Assembly: GCA_027625915.1 (NCBI GenBank) | Contig: JANTQA010000012.1 | Location: 7,896,501-7,960,500 of the forward strand | Direction of reading: 5' to 3' | Source: Anaeramoeba flamelloides | Lineage: Eukaryota > Metamonada > Anaeramoebidae | Length of the DNA: 64,000 nt | In this document: positions 1 through 12,800 of the stretch, one piece after another | Layout of the letters: each line of letters starts with the position of its first letter | Position numbering within the stretch: position 1 is the first letter of the stretch | Notes under the pieces: model-generated | Seen by the model: only the letters and a program-made list of their open reading frames with translations | Databases searched by the model: none | Told to the model about the DNA's origin: nothing | Position numbers and translations under genes: made by a program

Positions 1-1949
1 ATTTTTTTTTGGAAACTTAAAAAAAATATTGTAATTTCTGTTTCAAAGAACGATCAGGTTTGGGAAATTTTTTAGTGTTCTTTAGGTTTTGTATTTGTCT
101 TCAAATTGTTGTAAGTTGCTTAAATTTTGATTTTTTAAAGAAAGATCCATAATCAAGAAATTCGTTATGATTAAAATCTATTCCCTCGAATACAGAAATT
201 GAAATTGGAAAGGTGAGAAAAGTTTCACGGTACTTTTCTGAATTAATGGTTTTCAATAATCAATTCGAGTAAGTTTTGTTTTCTGGGCGTTTATGTTAAA
301 TGAAAAAAAATAAAAAAAATTATGGAATTCTCAAATAAAAAAGCAAAAAATAGTTACTTATTGCGAAAATAGGTCTGTAGTTGTAATTTTCTTTTGAACA
401 GAGATGGTTTTTTAAGTAAAATTTACCCTTTTTTTAAAGACAAACAAAAAATAATCAAATGAAAGTCAAAAGTAAAAAACAAATACCTTTTTGGGTTGGT
501 TGATCAATATACCGAAACAAAAAATCTTCCATTAGTCTGGAAAACCGTTATAAACTTTTAAAAAACTCTGAAGAACAAAATACTATTAGTTTTTTCCAAC
601 AATTACTTTTATAAAATCCATTCTAATTTATTAAGGAATCAGAGGGATTTAAAACAATACCATTTCTTTACAAAGAAATTCTCCACTTTTCCAAAAAAAA
701 TGTTATTGAAAATAAAATACAAAATTTAAGTTCCTTTAGAGTGAGAAACAAAAAAAAAACAACCATATATGCCATAAACCACTCAAAATATCAAGTTAAA
801 AAATTTCAGGTAAATTTTTTTTTAGGGTTTTTTTAGAAATTTTATTAATTTACCGAATTTTTGCTTGCAATTAATTTCTTTGTTTAATTTTTGTAAACAA
901 ATTTTTCAGATGGAAATATCAACTTTCGTATTCTTTCCTTCTTTGTTGTGTTACTTTTCATTTAGTATGATCACTAGTATTTCAAAAAGGTTCATTGACA
1001 ATCATTAATTAACACACTGTTAAAAGATATCTGTAAAACTGTTTGCTATACAACAAGCCTTTAAAAACAACTTTTGAAAATAATTTGAGATCTCTTTGCT
1101 TTTTTACTGTGGCAATAATTATCGGTGTAAAGGTTAATTGGTGTTTCAAAATAAAATACGTGTCTTTTTTTTCTAGAAGGAATAAAAATTAAATGATAAA
1201 CGAAGCCGGTAGTAAACATTAAGTAAATATTATATTGGTTTCTTCGGGTTCTATTATTTATATAGAAATTCTAACAATGAAGGATCAATAATAAATATTT
1301 TCACAAAAAATAGATTTGCAATTTTAGAAAGTTTTTGTTCTTAAAAACCAAAAATAACAAAGAAATTCGGAAAAATAACAAAAAAATTTAAACAAATTCA
1401 ATTAATAATTACGAATTTTGCGAAAAATATCAAGGAGTTGACCTTCAAAATATTTTTTACACTAGATAATCTATTGTTTTAATAGATTTTGTTTCAAATC
1501 AAGAAAAATAAAAGCACGTGATTTTTATTCCAGTGGGTAATAGTATTAAAAAAAGAAAATTGAAAATTTCAAGTTAGAAAACAATACAAATTCAATATCC
1601 ATTTATCATTGTTAATAAAATATATTCACAATATAATTAAAATATCAGGTTCTTAAAAATATTAAGGATATTATATTTGTTATTGTTAGCAGTACCAAGA
1701 TTTTTTTAAAATCTCAAGTTTCGAAAACAAGATATACTTTGGGGTAAAAATTTTTTGAATGGGAATTACTAATGAATTGTAGTTAAATTTTAATTTGTGC
1801 TATTTACTTGAATATGTAATAACTTATAGTTGTGAAAACACTATTTTTCATCTAAAAAACTCAAATACAGAAAAAAAAAAAAAACAAGTGATGGTAAACG
1901 CACATGTAACAGATTTTCCAAAAGATATATAACCAAACAAATGTGTCAA

Positions 1950-2480
1950 TCAAGTGCCGTAGAGTGCCTAGGTTTTTTTTAATTTTGGAAATAAACCGAA
2001 AATTTCACAAAATTTCATGTTTATTTCTTAAATTAAAAAAAAAAACTAACGACGCTTTTCCAGAATTCAAAAGAATTGTATAAAATATGTGATTTTATTA
2101 TATTCTTTTAAATTATCGAAAAGTTAACGAAAGTGTATAGCAGGTGTCAAACTTTTTTGGGTTTAAAATAATGGAGTAAAATATTTGATTTTACTCGATT
2201 CTTTTCAATTCTGGAAAAGTTAAAATGTTTTTTTACTTTTTAAAATAAACTGTTAAATTTCAAAATTTTCTGGTATTTACAAAAATTAAAAAAAACTTTG
2301 GAAAGTGTCCGATGTTTTCCGAATTCATTATAATATGGTAAATCATATAGATATATTCAATTCTTTTAAATTCTGCAAAACTGAATGAAGGTGTCCTAGT
2401 TTTTTTTTACTTTTTGGAATAAACCGAAAATTTATGAAAATTTGATGTTTATTACAAAAATTAAAAAAAAACTAACGAAA
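1950..2480. repeat. Hairpin MITE family, copy 1 (compound)
   Basis: Begins with gtgccgtagagtgcctagg and runs into ggaaataaaccgaaaattt. A foldback core follows: CTTTTCCAGAATTCAAAAGAAT, a spacer, then ATTCTTTTAAATTATCGAAAAG. A second, similar block follows to ~2480, so two copies or a partial duplication are present. The same core occurs at 36420, 42960, 58960 and 63260. Confidence 0.6.
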
Positions 2481-3169
2481 ATGTCACAAAAAATAATATT
2501 TTTTTCTCAATTTAAAGTGAAAAAAAATTTTTTTTTATAGTTCAAAGTATTGATTCCCTATTTGGGAGATATTAGTCAATTTAAAATTATTATCAAAAAT
2601 TTAATAAAATGGATACTTAAATGTAAAAATAATAATTATCAAAATATTTTCCTATTAAATTTGAAAAAATATTGAACAAGCGTGTAAAATTGAATAATTC
2701 AACTTCCATTGTAAAATACTTGGAAAAATAATTTTTGATCCAAGATATTTTATTAACCAATGGTTTTTAATTTAAGCGGGGTTATCAAACAGTAACAAAT
2801 TAACAAATAAAATATCCCCGATGTTTTGAAGTTATGGGCTTTTAATTACATTGTGAATAAAGTTCACTGCTTAGAATGAAATATTAAATAAAGTAATATT
2901 TTTTTAAAATCAAATTTCAATTAGTTTGTTTCATATTAGTCTGGGCTTTATTTCAAAAATAGGGGTAGATTTTTCATCTGAAAAAAAAATTGTTTTATAA
3001 AGTGTTTTTTTGAATAATAATGTATTTTACTCGTTGTTTAGAGATAATAACCAATATAAATTAATAAAAAAAAATAAAATTTAATCAGGATATTTTTTGG
3101 AAGACAAATTAAAAAAAGAAAAAAATGATAATTAAAAAGTTTGCCACTAATTTTGAAATTTGATTTTAT

Positions 3170-4300
3170 AATTCATCATTTTTATCATAATTTCTAATCA
3201 ATTTAATAAAATATCAAATTAAAAGGAATTGTGAGGTTTTACAAATCGGGGATAAATTACGAAACATGGTATTGGTCTTCGGTCCAGTATTAAATATTAA
3301 TTCCAATATAATTTTTTAAAAAGTTCAAACTAATCATAGTATATTTTATTTCAGAAATATAATAATTTGGATAAATATAAAGATCCTTCAAAAAAACTAT
3401 TAATTTTGAAAAATGAACCTAAAAGAGAGAAATTAAATCAAGAATAGATCAAAAGATTAATTTTCTTATTGTTTCGAATTTAGTTCGTTGGCAGATTGAT
3501 CGGACCTTTACCAACAATCATGATCAATTAAGGAATAATCAATAAATCTAAACCTATTATGTTTTTGGATACACCAACAAGAAAAATACACATCAGATAC
3601 TCCACATTGTTCAAGTATTATATATTTTAAATTCTCCCATATGTTAAATCTTTTCCTTGGCTCAACCATTGTATAAAGAAAACAGTTTTAATTCAAAATA
3701 TTTCACAATAAGATTTAAAATAAAATGATCGATCAAAAGCTTAAACATTTTTATCTCGTTTTTTTTTGATCCCTCTTATACCTTTGACTCATTTTGTATT
3801 TTTAACAAAGTTCATTGGAGTAAAAGTATAAGATCAGAATTAAAGAATACTGTTAATTGTAAAATAAAAAGATAAAAATTTTCATCCAGCTTTCCAAAAA
3901 ATACTCACATTCCAAGAATTATGACAAATTATCAAAGTTTCCAATTCTTTCAGAAAATTAATAATTTAAGCTGATTTTTAAGGATAAAAAAATTGATAGT
4001 TATATGATTTATAAATTACAATTTTGGATGCTGAACCAAAATTTTGTTCCATTTATTTTTCAACAAATAGGATTACTTTTTCCAATTATTTTCAATTGGA
4101 TTAGAAAACAATATAGTTGATTTTTGTGTGCGATTTTTATTTTTTAAAGTTCCACCTTAAAAAATACTTTTTATAAATTGTTTTCCAACATAAAAGAAAG
4201 AAAAAACTCGATAGAGTGATGAAATGGTAAGTTGTTTAATACTCCTCAAAGTGGATGAGACAATTCAACTTGACATTCTTTATATTAGTGTTTATTTTTA
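3170..4300 (+). repeat. Dispersed repeat B, copy 1
   Basis: Similar to 48980–49930 in the same orientation and order. Shared anchors include agagagaaattaaatcaag, ttagttcgttggc, caattaaggaataatca and ttaaatcttttccttg. No coding potential was recognised. It is likely an old interspersed element. Confidence 0.7.
3830..4130 (+). repeat. Local duplication partner of 6395–6680
   Basis: Shares atactgttaattgtaaaata, followed by a similar series of short blocks, with 6395–6680 in the same orientation. Both are non-coding, so this is a local direct duplication within the upstream spacer. Confidence 0.45.
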
Positions 4301-6394
4301 TTTGTTAAAAAATCGAATAAATTATTTTTCACAAATAAATTTGAATACTAAAAAGCAACCATACACAAACAATAGTCAAAAATGTTGTTTTTAATTTTCT
4401 TGGAATTGTTTAAAAAATTGAAAATTTTGTCTTACTGGTGTCTAACCTCTATAGGATAATGCTCACAGGTTGGAAGTGGATATTTATTGTTTTCGTTTTA
4501 TTTCACTTCTCAAAAAGAATTTTATTCTGAAGAAATTGGAAAAACTAAATTATTAATTCCCAAGTCAAAAAACTAATTCTCACAAAGAAAGACAAATTCT
4601 GTCAAATAGGTTTCTGTATAACAAGTTTGGAACATATTAAAGGTTTTTTGGACTTTTCACAAATAAGTTCAAATTTGTAAAATCGATTGTAACTTTAAAA
4701 GTAACAGTTTAAAATATTTCGAAGAACCTTCGGAATTGTTTTTTTTTTATAGATTTAAAATAGAAATGAAGAAATTTTAAAAACAAATTTGTCAGATTTT
4801 GCTAAAGGTAAAAATAGGTGAAAATTTGTTGAAATTCTGAAAATTTCCTTTTTTTTGTCGAATAAAAACTCTCACCTTGGACAAATTCCACAGAGATTAT
4901 GGAACTCTTTGAAAGAGTGTTTTTGTTCTCAATTTACCACTTTTCACCTGAAAATGTTAATCACAATTTTTTAATAATTTAATTTATTTTATTATTATTT
5001 AGGAAAACTTTAGTGGGATTTTGGAAAGATAATAATGGCTGTAATTTAAACCAAAGGAATTTTCATTTCAAATCCAACAGAATTTTCTTTTATTTGATTT
5101 TCTAATTCGAAAGAATTCTAAGAGTAAACTGATAATAAAAAGCTTGATCTTTCTAGAACCATTTACTTTTCCCTGTTAAACTTGGTTTTATTATTTCCTA
5201 GAATTTTCTTTCTAAATTCCGAAAATTAAACTGCCTTATCCTTTGATTTTTGTTACGAAAAGATCAGAAACATTTTTCTCAAATTAAAATGACTGAGTGA
5301 ATTTAATGCCGAGAATGGTGTGTTTGGTTATTTGAATATTTACATTACAATTTGAAAACAGATTTTGAGAAAAAAAAATGAAAATTTTACCTATTATCTT
5401 TGCAAAATTCGGAAAATAATTAAGCAAAGGAATGATCGAAATAAAATAAAGCTCTTTGTTATTGATGGAAAATGAAATACAACTCTTATAAAAGATGTTT
5501 TCTCTCAATTTATCTGTGGTATAATCAGAATAAATTAGCTTTAAAATTTTGAGTTAATTTCCACTACTTTTCCTCATTTGTTATTTTTTTTCATGATGAC
5601 ATTTGCTAAAAGGCCGATTTTGAGGGACTTAGAATTACAAAAATAATCACGCAATAAAAAGTATAAGAATAATTAATTGTTACTTGATCTTTTATTCATT
5701 TTGTGTAAAAGGGGAATCTTATTTAATTTTTTTCACTTTGAAGTCTTAATCAAAAAAATAGAATTTTGAGTTTTGTCAAAGAAAATTGATTTGATTTTTC
5801 CATAGAGACAAGATTTGTTTTGAGGTATTCATTATTCAAATTACTGATCAGAAAATTATATTTCTGTGATATTTTGATAAAATAAGTCTGTTTCTGGAAT
5901 AAATTTTTCGATTTTTAAAAAAAGTTAAAACTTTTTTGTAGTTTTCGTTTTTAAAAAGTGAAAACTATTTTGTAAAGTAAAACTGTTACAAAGTTTTCTA
6001 TTATCAAAAAGTGAGAATTCAATCTTGAACAATTGTACAGAGACTGGAGATCCTTCAATAGAACTTTTTTATAATTAAAAACTTGAAAATTGTTTTCCTT
6101 TAAATATTTTTAAAAAAATTAACAAGTTACGAACTTTTTTAGAATTTCAAAAACACTAATGAGTTTGATAGTTTTTCATTTAATTCGAAAAGAGAGCATT
6201 TGAAAAAATTAAGCATAACTTTCTTGAAAAAAATTTCTACAAAAGCTTTCGCTATGAAAAGGTTGTGTTTCGTTACCTTTTCATCAAAAGGTTGATCCTA
6301 TTGTAAAAGAAAGATAAACTCCTGAGATTTTTGACAGTTTTTTTTTAATTCTATAGCAAAATCATAATTCGTTAAAATTAAAAAAATTTTTCAA

Positions 6395-6680
6395 AGTTAG
6401 AAAATACTGTTAATTGTAAAATAAATCGGACAAAATTTTCATTCATCGTTCCCAAAAAAATCTTTGAAATAATCTTTGAAAATCGAATTATTTTTCAACC
6501 ATATAACGTGTTTAACGTGGTTAGGGGATCGGGACTATCAAAATTCTATATTCCAAGGATTTTTGAAATCATAATTTAATTTTGGAAAGATAAATGAAAA
6601 TTTTTTCCGATTTATTTTTCAATTAATAGTAGATCACATCCACCCAATTATTTCTGTTTTTAAATTGTAAAGGATTTTTA
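6395..6680 (+). repeat. Local duplication partner of 3830–4130
   Basis: Second copy of the block described at 3830–4130. It lies ~150 bp upstream of the receptor 1 signal exon, outside the receptor duplication unit. Confidence 0.45.
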
Positions 6681-6826
6681 AAAAAAAACTTTACAAAATC
6701 AACTTGAGTAAAAATTGTATGACAAAAAACAATTAGTTATTAATTTGAACACCAAACAGTTTAACTCAATCTTGAAACTTTATCTAAAAGGGAAAAGATC
6801 ATTTATATTTTTTATTTTTTTACTTT

Positions 6827-6884
6827 ATGCCAAATCGAATTCTTTTAGTGATTTTTATTTCCCTAATTTTAATCAACTTTAAAG
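6827..6884 (+). other. Signal-peptide exon of receptor 1
   Basis: This 58-bp exon encodes 19 residues plus one base. It starts at an ATG after a T-rich leader and ends AAAG before the donor GTAAAT. The encoded peptide has one Arg followed by a run of I/L/V/F, as in a signal peptide. The exon is repeated base for base at 20276–20333 at the same distance from receptor 2. In both genes it is in the right phase for the acceptor 3.36 kb downstream. Conservation plus phase agreement make it the likely first exon. Confidence 0.8.
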
Positions 6885-9800
6885 GTAAATAACTGCTTTT
6901 TTTTTTTATTTTGTGTTTCTTTCTTCAAATAAACTGTGAGACAATTTGATTTTCAAACAACCAAATGCTTTGGTGAACTAAAAAAAAAAAAAAAATAAAA
7001 AAAGATCTTTTTTTAAAATCGATTTGAAAGTATGGAGTAACAAATCAATTAAAAAATATGTGATTCATGAAACTCAAAAGATTGAGTCAAATAGGTTGAA
7101 AAACACTTTTGAAAACTATTTGTTCTCATTTTTAAAAAATTAGTTCAAAAACAACCACAATTGTCTTTTTGTCTTTTGAAAAATAAAAAAATCAAAAACC
7201 ATTTATTTTTGTGCTTTTAATTCTGAACAACACCTTTTCAAACAAGTGTTTGTTCCAAAAAAGTGTTTCAAAGAAGTTCTACAACGAATTCTTTTTGATG
7301 CTTGATGTCAATTGTAAATGGGAAAAAACTTTGCATGATTCTCTTTTTTTTTTTTTTTTAAAAGATAGAAATTTCAAAGAAATATGACTATAAATTGTGA
7401 TTTCAATTTATTTGTGATCTTTTCGTCAACTTTTTTGTCAGGCTTTATTTTACACCTCACATCAAAGAATTGATAGATTTTTTTTGTTTTTTTTTAATTT
7501 TCTTTTATCAGGATTACAAATAAAATTTTTCTTTGTTTGCCTAATTAAGTTTTCGAAACAAATTGTAAAAAAAAAAAGAGACTTTAACAACAAAACTTAT
7601 CCGTAAAAAATTTTTTGTCACTAATTCAGAAAGAAGGCATTACTTCAACTAAATTCTGAAAGAAAAATTTGAAGATGAGAATAACATTTTCCAGAGAAGA
7701 TTTGTGTTTGCTAATCAGCCATATTCCCACACAAACGGCTACTAATAACACACTTCATAATATAATAACAGTCTAGTTCAGAAGGACACAATTGTCTCTT
7801 AATTAAATCATTTTTCAAAATTTAATCTATTTTCGTTTTTTATCTGAACTTTTGAAAAAAAACAAATTTTCAAAAGAAAAATAAATTTCAATTGTTGAGC
7901 AAAGTTGAAACGATCCTTCCAATGGTTTCAGGAATCGAACCAATAGAGATAAATCTTCAACTTAGTAATGAGCTTTTTAATTCATAACAAAACATTGTAA
8001 CAAATACAAGTTATTCAAAATACAAAAAGTATGAAAATACAATAAAAGAATAGATTTATTTTTTGTTTCAATTTTAATTGATCACTCATCACATTTAAAG
8101 ACCACTTTTAATTAAAATTTTCTTCTTAATCTCAAAGAAGGACATTTATTTCTTTTATTATTAATTTATCCGAAAACAAACCAAAAACAAAAAAAGGCAA
8201 GGTTTATTTTTTTTTTTTTTTCCTTTTGATTCAATATTTCTGTTTAATCTTTAAAAACAATTAATAACATGTTAATTGAATATTAATTAGATTTCCAAAA
8301 GAGTTTGGTTACTCTAATAATCAAAGTGTTAGTAGACCAAAAATCGATTGATTAAAAAAGTGAATATATTGTTTACAAATATTTTTGTATTTTTAATATG
8401 TCACCCAACTCTCATCGACTCGAACAGTTCTTATTTATGAAATGTTGTTTTCAATACCAATCAAAAAAAAAATAACAAAAACTCAATAAACCAAAAAAAA
8501 AAAAAAAAACAATATAATAATTAACTTTCTATTTGGGAACTGTCTTCTTGTTAGGTTTACTTTACTATTGCGAATTATCTTGGTTTTACTTTGAAAAAAA
8601 ATAAAAAAACAATTCAAAATACATCTTCTCAATGACTTTTATGATTGGATCTCTATGGTTGAATTATGATTATTTTTTTTATATGAACTCACTCTATTCG
8701 ACAAAACTTTTAAAGTTTGTACTTTAAATGTTTCTACAAAAGAATAAAACCAAAAATATGCTCAAAAACAATTAATGTTTTCTTTTTCCAAATAAATTCT
8801 TTTTCCAATTTTGGTTTTGAAGGATTTTGTACTCCAGATTTTTTTTTCCCAAATAAAGCCAATAGCGATCATAACCAGTTAAAAATCAACATTTTTGTGA
8901 GAATATGGTGCATTTGAAAACCACACACATTCTCGTCAAAATGGCCAATTTGTTTTGAAAATTTTTTCTTTTTTTATATTGTATAAAATTAAACAAAAGT
9001 CTCTTTTTTATGATAGGGCATTTATTAAAAAAACGAAATTTGGGGATGAGTATTATCTGCTCCTCAATTGAAATTTTGGGACTTTTTCACTTAAAAAAAA
9101 AAAAAACAATTCAAAAATCTCTTTTTGGAATTTTGGAAAATATCATTAATTTTCTAATCAAATCATGTTTTTAATTCCAACACAACAAATACAAAAGAAA
9201 ATTTACCTTTTTTTTTCTTCAAATCCTGAATTTGCCTTATCTGGTTATCTAACCTCGCCAAAAAAAAAAAAAAAAAATTTTTTTTTACTGTTTCTTTCCA
9301 ACAAACAATTGTAATTTGAGATGACACAATTAAAATCCAATTTGTTATCTATTTTTATTTCTTCTATTTTTTATACCAATAAATGAGAAAAAATTCATAT
9401 ATATATATAAATATAATAAATTCCATCACATTTCTAAAATTCATTGAGCTCATTTAAATAATAATTCAATTAAAAAAAAACCTTAAAGATCATGAGACTA
9501 ATGAGGATTATGCTTACTGATAAAATCAAGTTGACAAAAAAAAAAAAAAAAAAAAAAAAAACGAAAAACATTTTATCAAATTTTCATAACTCTGTAATTT
9601 TTGAAAACAAAAACGAAAACACAAAAACTCAAAAAAAAAGAACAAAAAGAAAAAAAAAAGAAAAAATCAAAGAACAAAACTTTGATTTTTGTTCTCAATA
9701 AATTTGATTTATAATTTTTTAAACATCTTTCAAATTGAAAACTACAATTACTCGTTGAGTTTTCAAAATACAATACTAACAACAAATCAAATTTCGCTTT

Positions 9801-12800
9801 TTTTTTTTTTTTTTTTTCATTTTTTTTCATTGGAATGAGAAGTGGTGGAAAAGGCTAACATAAAAAAATAATGAATAAAAATCAACTTCAAAATTTAATT
9901 TTATCAAACAGCCAATTATCTATTAGATCTAAAAAAAGATGAGAACTGAATTGGTGTTATTTCTGATGAATTAATAATTTGAACTGAATAAAAAATTAAA
10001 AAATCAAAATATTCAATCATCAAAGAAAAAAAAATATTTGTCTGAAAAAACGAAAATTATAAAACCAAAAAAAAAAAAAATTATAAAACCGAATAAATAA
10101 ATAAAAATATTACAATTTGAAATAAAAAAACTAAATTCAAATCAAAAATATATTCAACCAAAAATATTCAAAAAATAAAAATAAATTAAATAATATCTAA
10201 AAATACCCAACCAAAAATAAAATAAATAAAAAAACAAAAAAGTTCAAAATGATTGCACTCCAACATATGTATCCTCACCAGCAACAATTGAAACTTTAAG
10301 TGGCATCCAATCAAACCCTGATGTCTCGATTTCACCAACTGATGGCTCGATTGTTATTGTATACGAAGATGAATTACTTGATGGTAATGGATATGGAATT
10401 GGATGTACCATTATGAATTCAGATTGGGGGGTTCAAAAAACAAGATTTCTAATTAATAGTGAAACAACAAATAACCAATACAATCCAAGAGTGGCACATT
10501 TCCCCGATGGGAAATTCCTTGTTACTTGGATTAGTGTAAGTGATTATGAGATCCATGGAAGGGTTGTATCGTCAGATGGAATGACCTTTTCAGGCGAAAT
10601 TACGATTTCACAGGATAGTGGCGATTGCTTCTATTCAGAAATCTCAGTGTTTGATGATGGAACTGCAATTGTTATTTGGACACTGACAAGTAGTTACTTG
10701 AAAGGGAGATTTGTATATTCAGATGGAACGATGAGCTCAAGTGAGTTTACTTTAAGAGATTCGTTAGTATCCTATGATCTCCGCCCATCTCTTGATGTTT
10801 CAATAGATCAAAATTCATTTTTTGCCTTTACTAATGATGGAAAGAATCCATATGGGTCCCAATTTTCAAAAAATGATGGCTCTTTGGTTACAGATTTTGG
10901 AAAACTTTTGAATAATAAGGGGTACTCAACAGGTGTTGTTTCGTTACCAAATGATAATTTTATTTTTTCTTCCAAAGTTACTGACGGTGATGGTATTCTT
11001 GAAACAAGATTTTATATTGGTACCTCATTTCAAAACACAACAAAAGTTGAAGGTAATTCGAATAACAATTATCAATCCATTGTTAAAGGAAGGGGTAATG
11101 TAATTGTTGCTGCATATACAAGCGATTCTGGTGGCAGTGTGGGTAATTTTCTTCTTGACATGTATAATAACCAACTAGCTGATGACTGGGATGTTTATTC
11201 AAGTTCCTCCTGTCAAGAAACAAGTGTGGCAGCATATGATAATGTTTACAGTGTTGTTTGGGCAACAAATAATGACATTTATGGTGTCAAATATAATTTC
11301 AAATATCCAAATTATATTAGCGGATTGGATATTACACCGAAAAAAATTGATGAAGAATTTACCTTTGATTTTGTATTTAACAATCCAGAATCTGTTGGAT
11401 TAACTTATGAAGTGAAACAAGCTGATGGATCTGATTTACCCGATTGGATTACTCATAGCCCCTCAAGCAGTACACAAATTACAGGAACAACACCAGCAGA
11501 ATTAAGTGAATGTAGTACTCAAACTTTTGAATTTACAGTTACCACAAGCAAATCTTGCATGATGACTGAAACAAAAAATTTCCAAATCCAAATCACTGAT
11601 GATCCAATCACAACAGGAGCAGCAGATTTTGAAGCTCAAACTGTTCAAGTTTCACAATCTGATTGGAGTTACCAATTTGATGAAAACTGCTTTAATGATC
11701 CCGATAACCAAGAAATCACATACACAAGCGAGCTAGCAAATGGAAATCCTTTACCAGGCTGGTTAGTGTTTGAGGAATCAACCCATACTTTCTCTTCTCC
11801 AGGGGTTGATAATCAATGTAATAATACTCTAGAAGTGGCAGTTCAAGCAATTGATCATTGTAGTACTTTTACACGCAATTTTGATATAATTGTTGAAAAT
11901 TATCAAATTATTAATAATCAACTTTTAGTGGATCAAAGTACAGCAGTAAATTCTTGGTTCGAATATCAATTCGATTCAAATAGCTTTGCTGATCCAGAAA
12001 ATATTGAATTAACATACGAATGTACACTTACTGATGGCTCAGAAAAGCCTGATTGGATAACACTTAATTCAAATAACCGAACATTAAATGGACACACAGA
12101 TCAAACCAAATGCGATGGAGAAAATATTGAATTGAAAATAGTTGCAAGTGATGGGTGTAATTCAATGTCCGATACCTTCACAATTACCTTTACAAACCAA
12201 GATATTTCTGTTGGGGATTCCTTAACAAATCAAGTTAAGCCAATAAACACTTATTTTGAATACCCCTTCAGTTCAGATTGCTTTAGTGATCCAGAAAATG
12301 TTGAGATAACATATTCTGCCACTTTATCTGATGGCTCACCAAAGCCTAATTGGCTAGATTTAGCATCATCAACCAGAACCTTTTCTGGTACCATACCAGC
12401 TGATACCATTTGTGACAAATTCTGGGATCTCAAAGTAACTGCAAGTGATGGGTGCAACAGTGCTTCAAGCAATTTTAGAATCACATCAACAAATTCAGCA
12501 CCAACAATAAATAAAGATTTAGATAATCAGACTTTTTATGTCAATTCTCAATTTGAATTTCAATTTGATAATGATTGCTTTGATGATCCAGAAAATGCAG
12601 AATTAACATATGACGCCACTTTAAATGATGGCTCTCCCTTGCCCGATTGGTTAACATTTTATCCAAGCAACCGAACGTTTCGAGGTAAATCTCTTGCTGA
12701 CAATTGTGGAGAAGTGCTCGATATAAAGGTAACTGCATCTGACCCTTGCCATAGTATTACAAACAATTTCGAATTAACAATCAATAACCCAGCACCAATT

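Larger units (their letters stand above)
1..6796. other. Gene-poor AT-rich region with diverged repeats
   Basis: No exon could be recognised on either strand. The region contains a hairpin-element copy near 1950–2480, dispersed repeat B (3170–4300) and a local duplication (3830–4130 against 6395–6680). Otherwise it is A/T-rich spacer. A short exon of a gene lying outside the window could be missed. Confidence 0.5.

Noticed and set aside
7925-7990. tRNA-like B box (GGTTCGATTCC on the minus strand) in dispersed repeat A
   Set aside because: No acceptor, D or T stem can be paired around it, and the other repeat copy has lost the motif. It is probably chance or a very old remnant.
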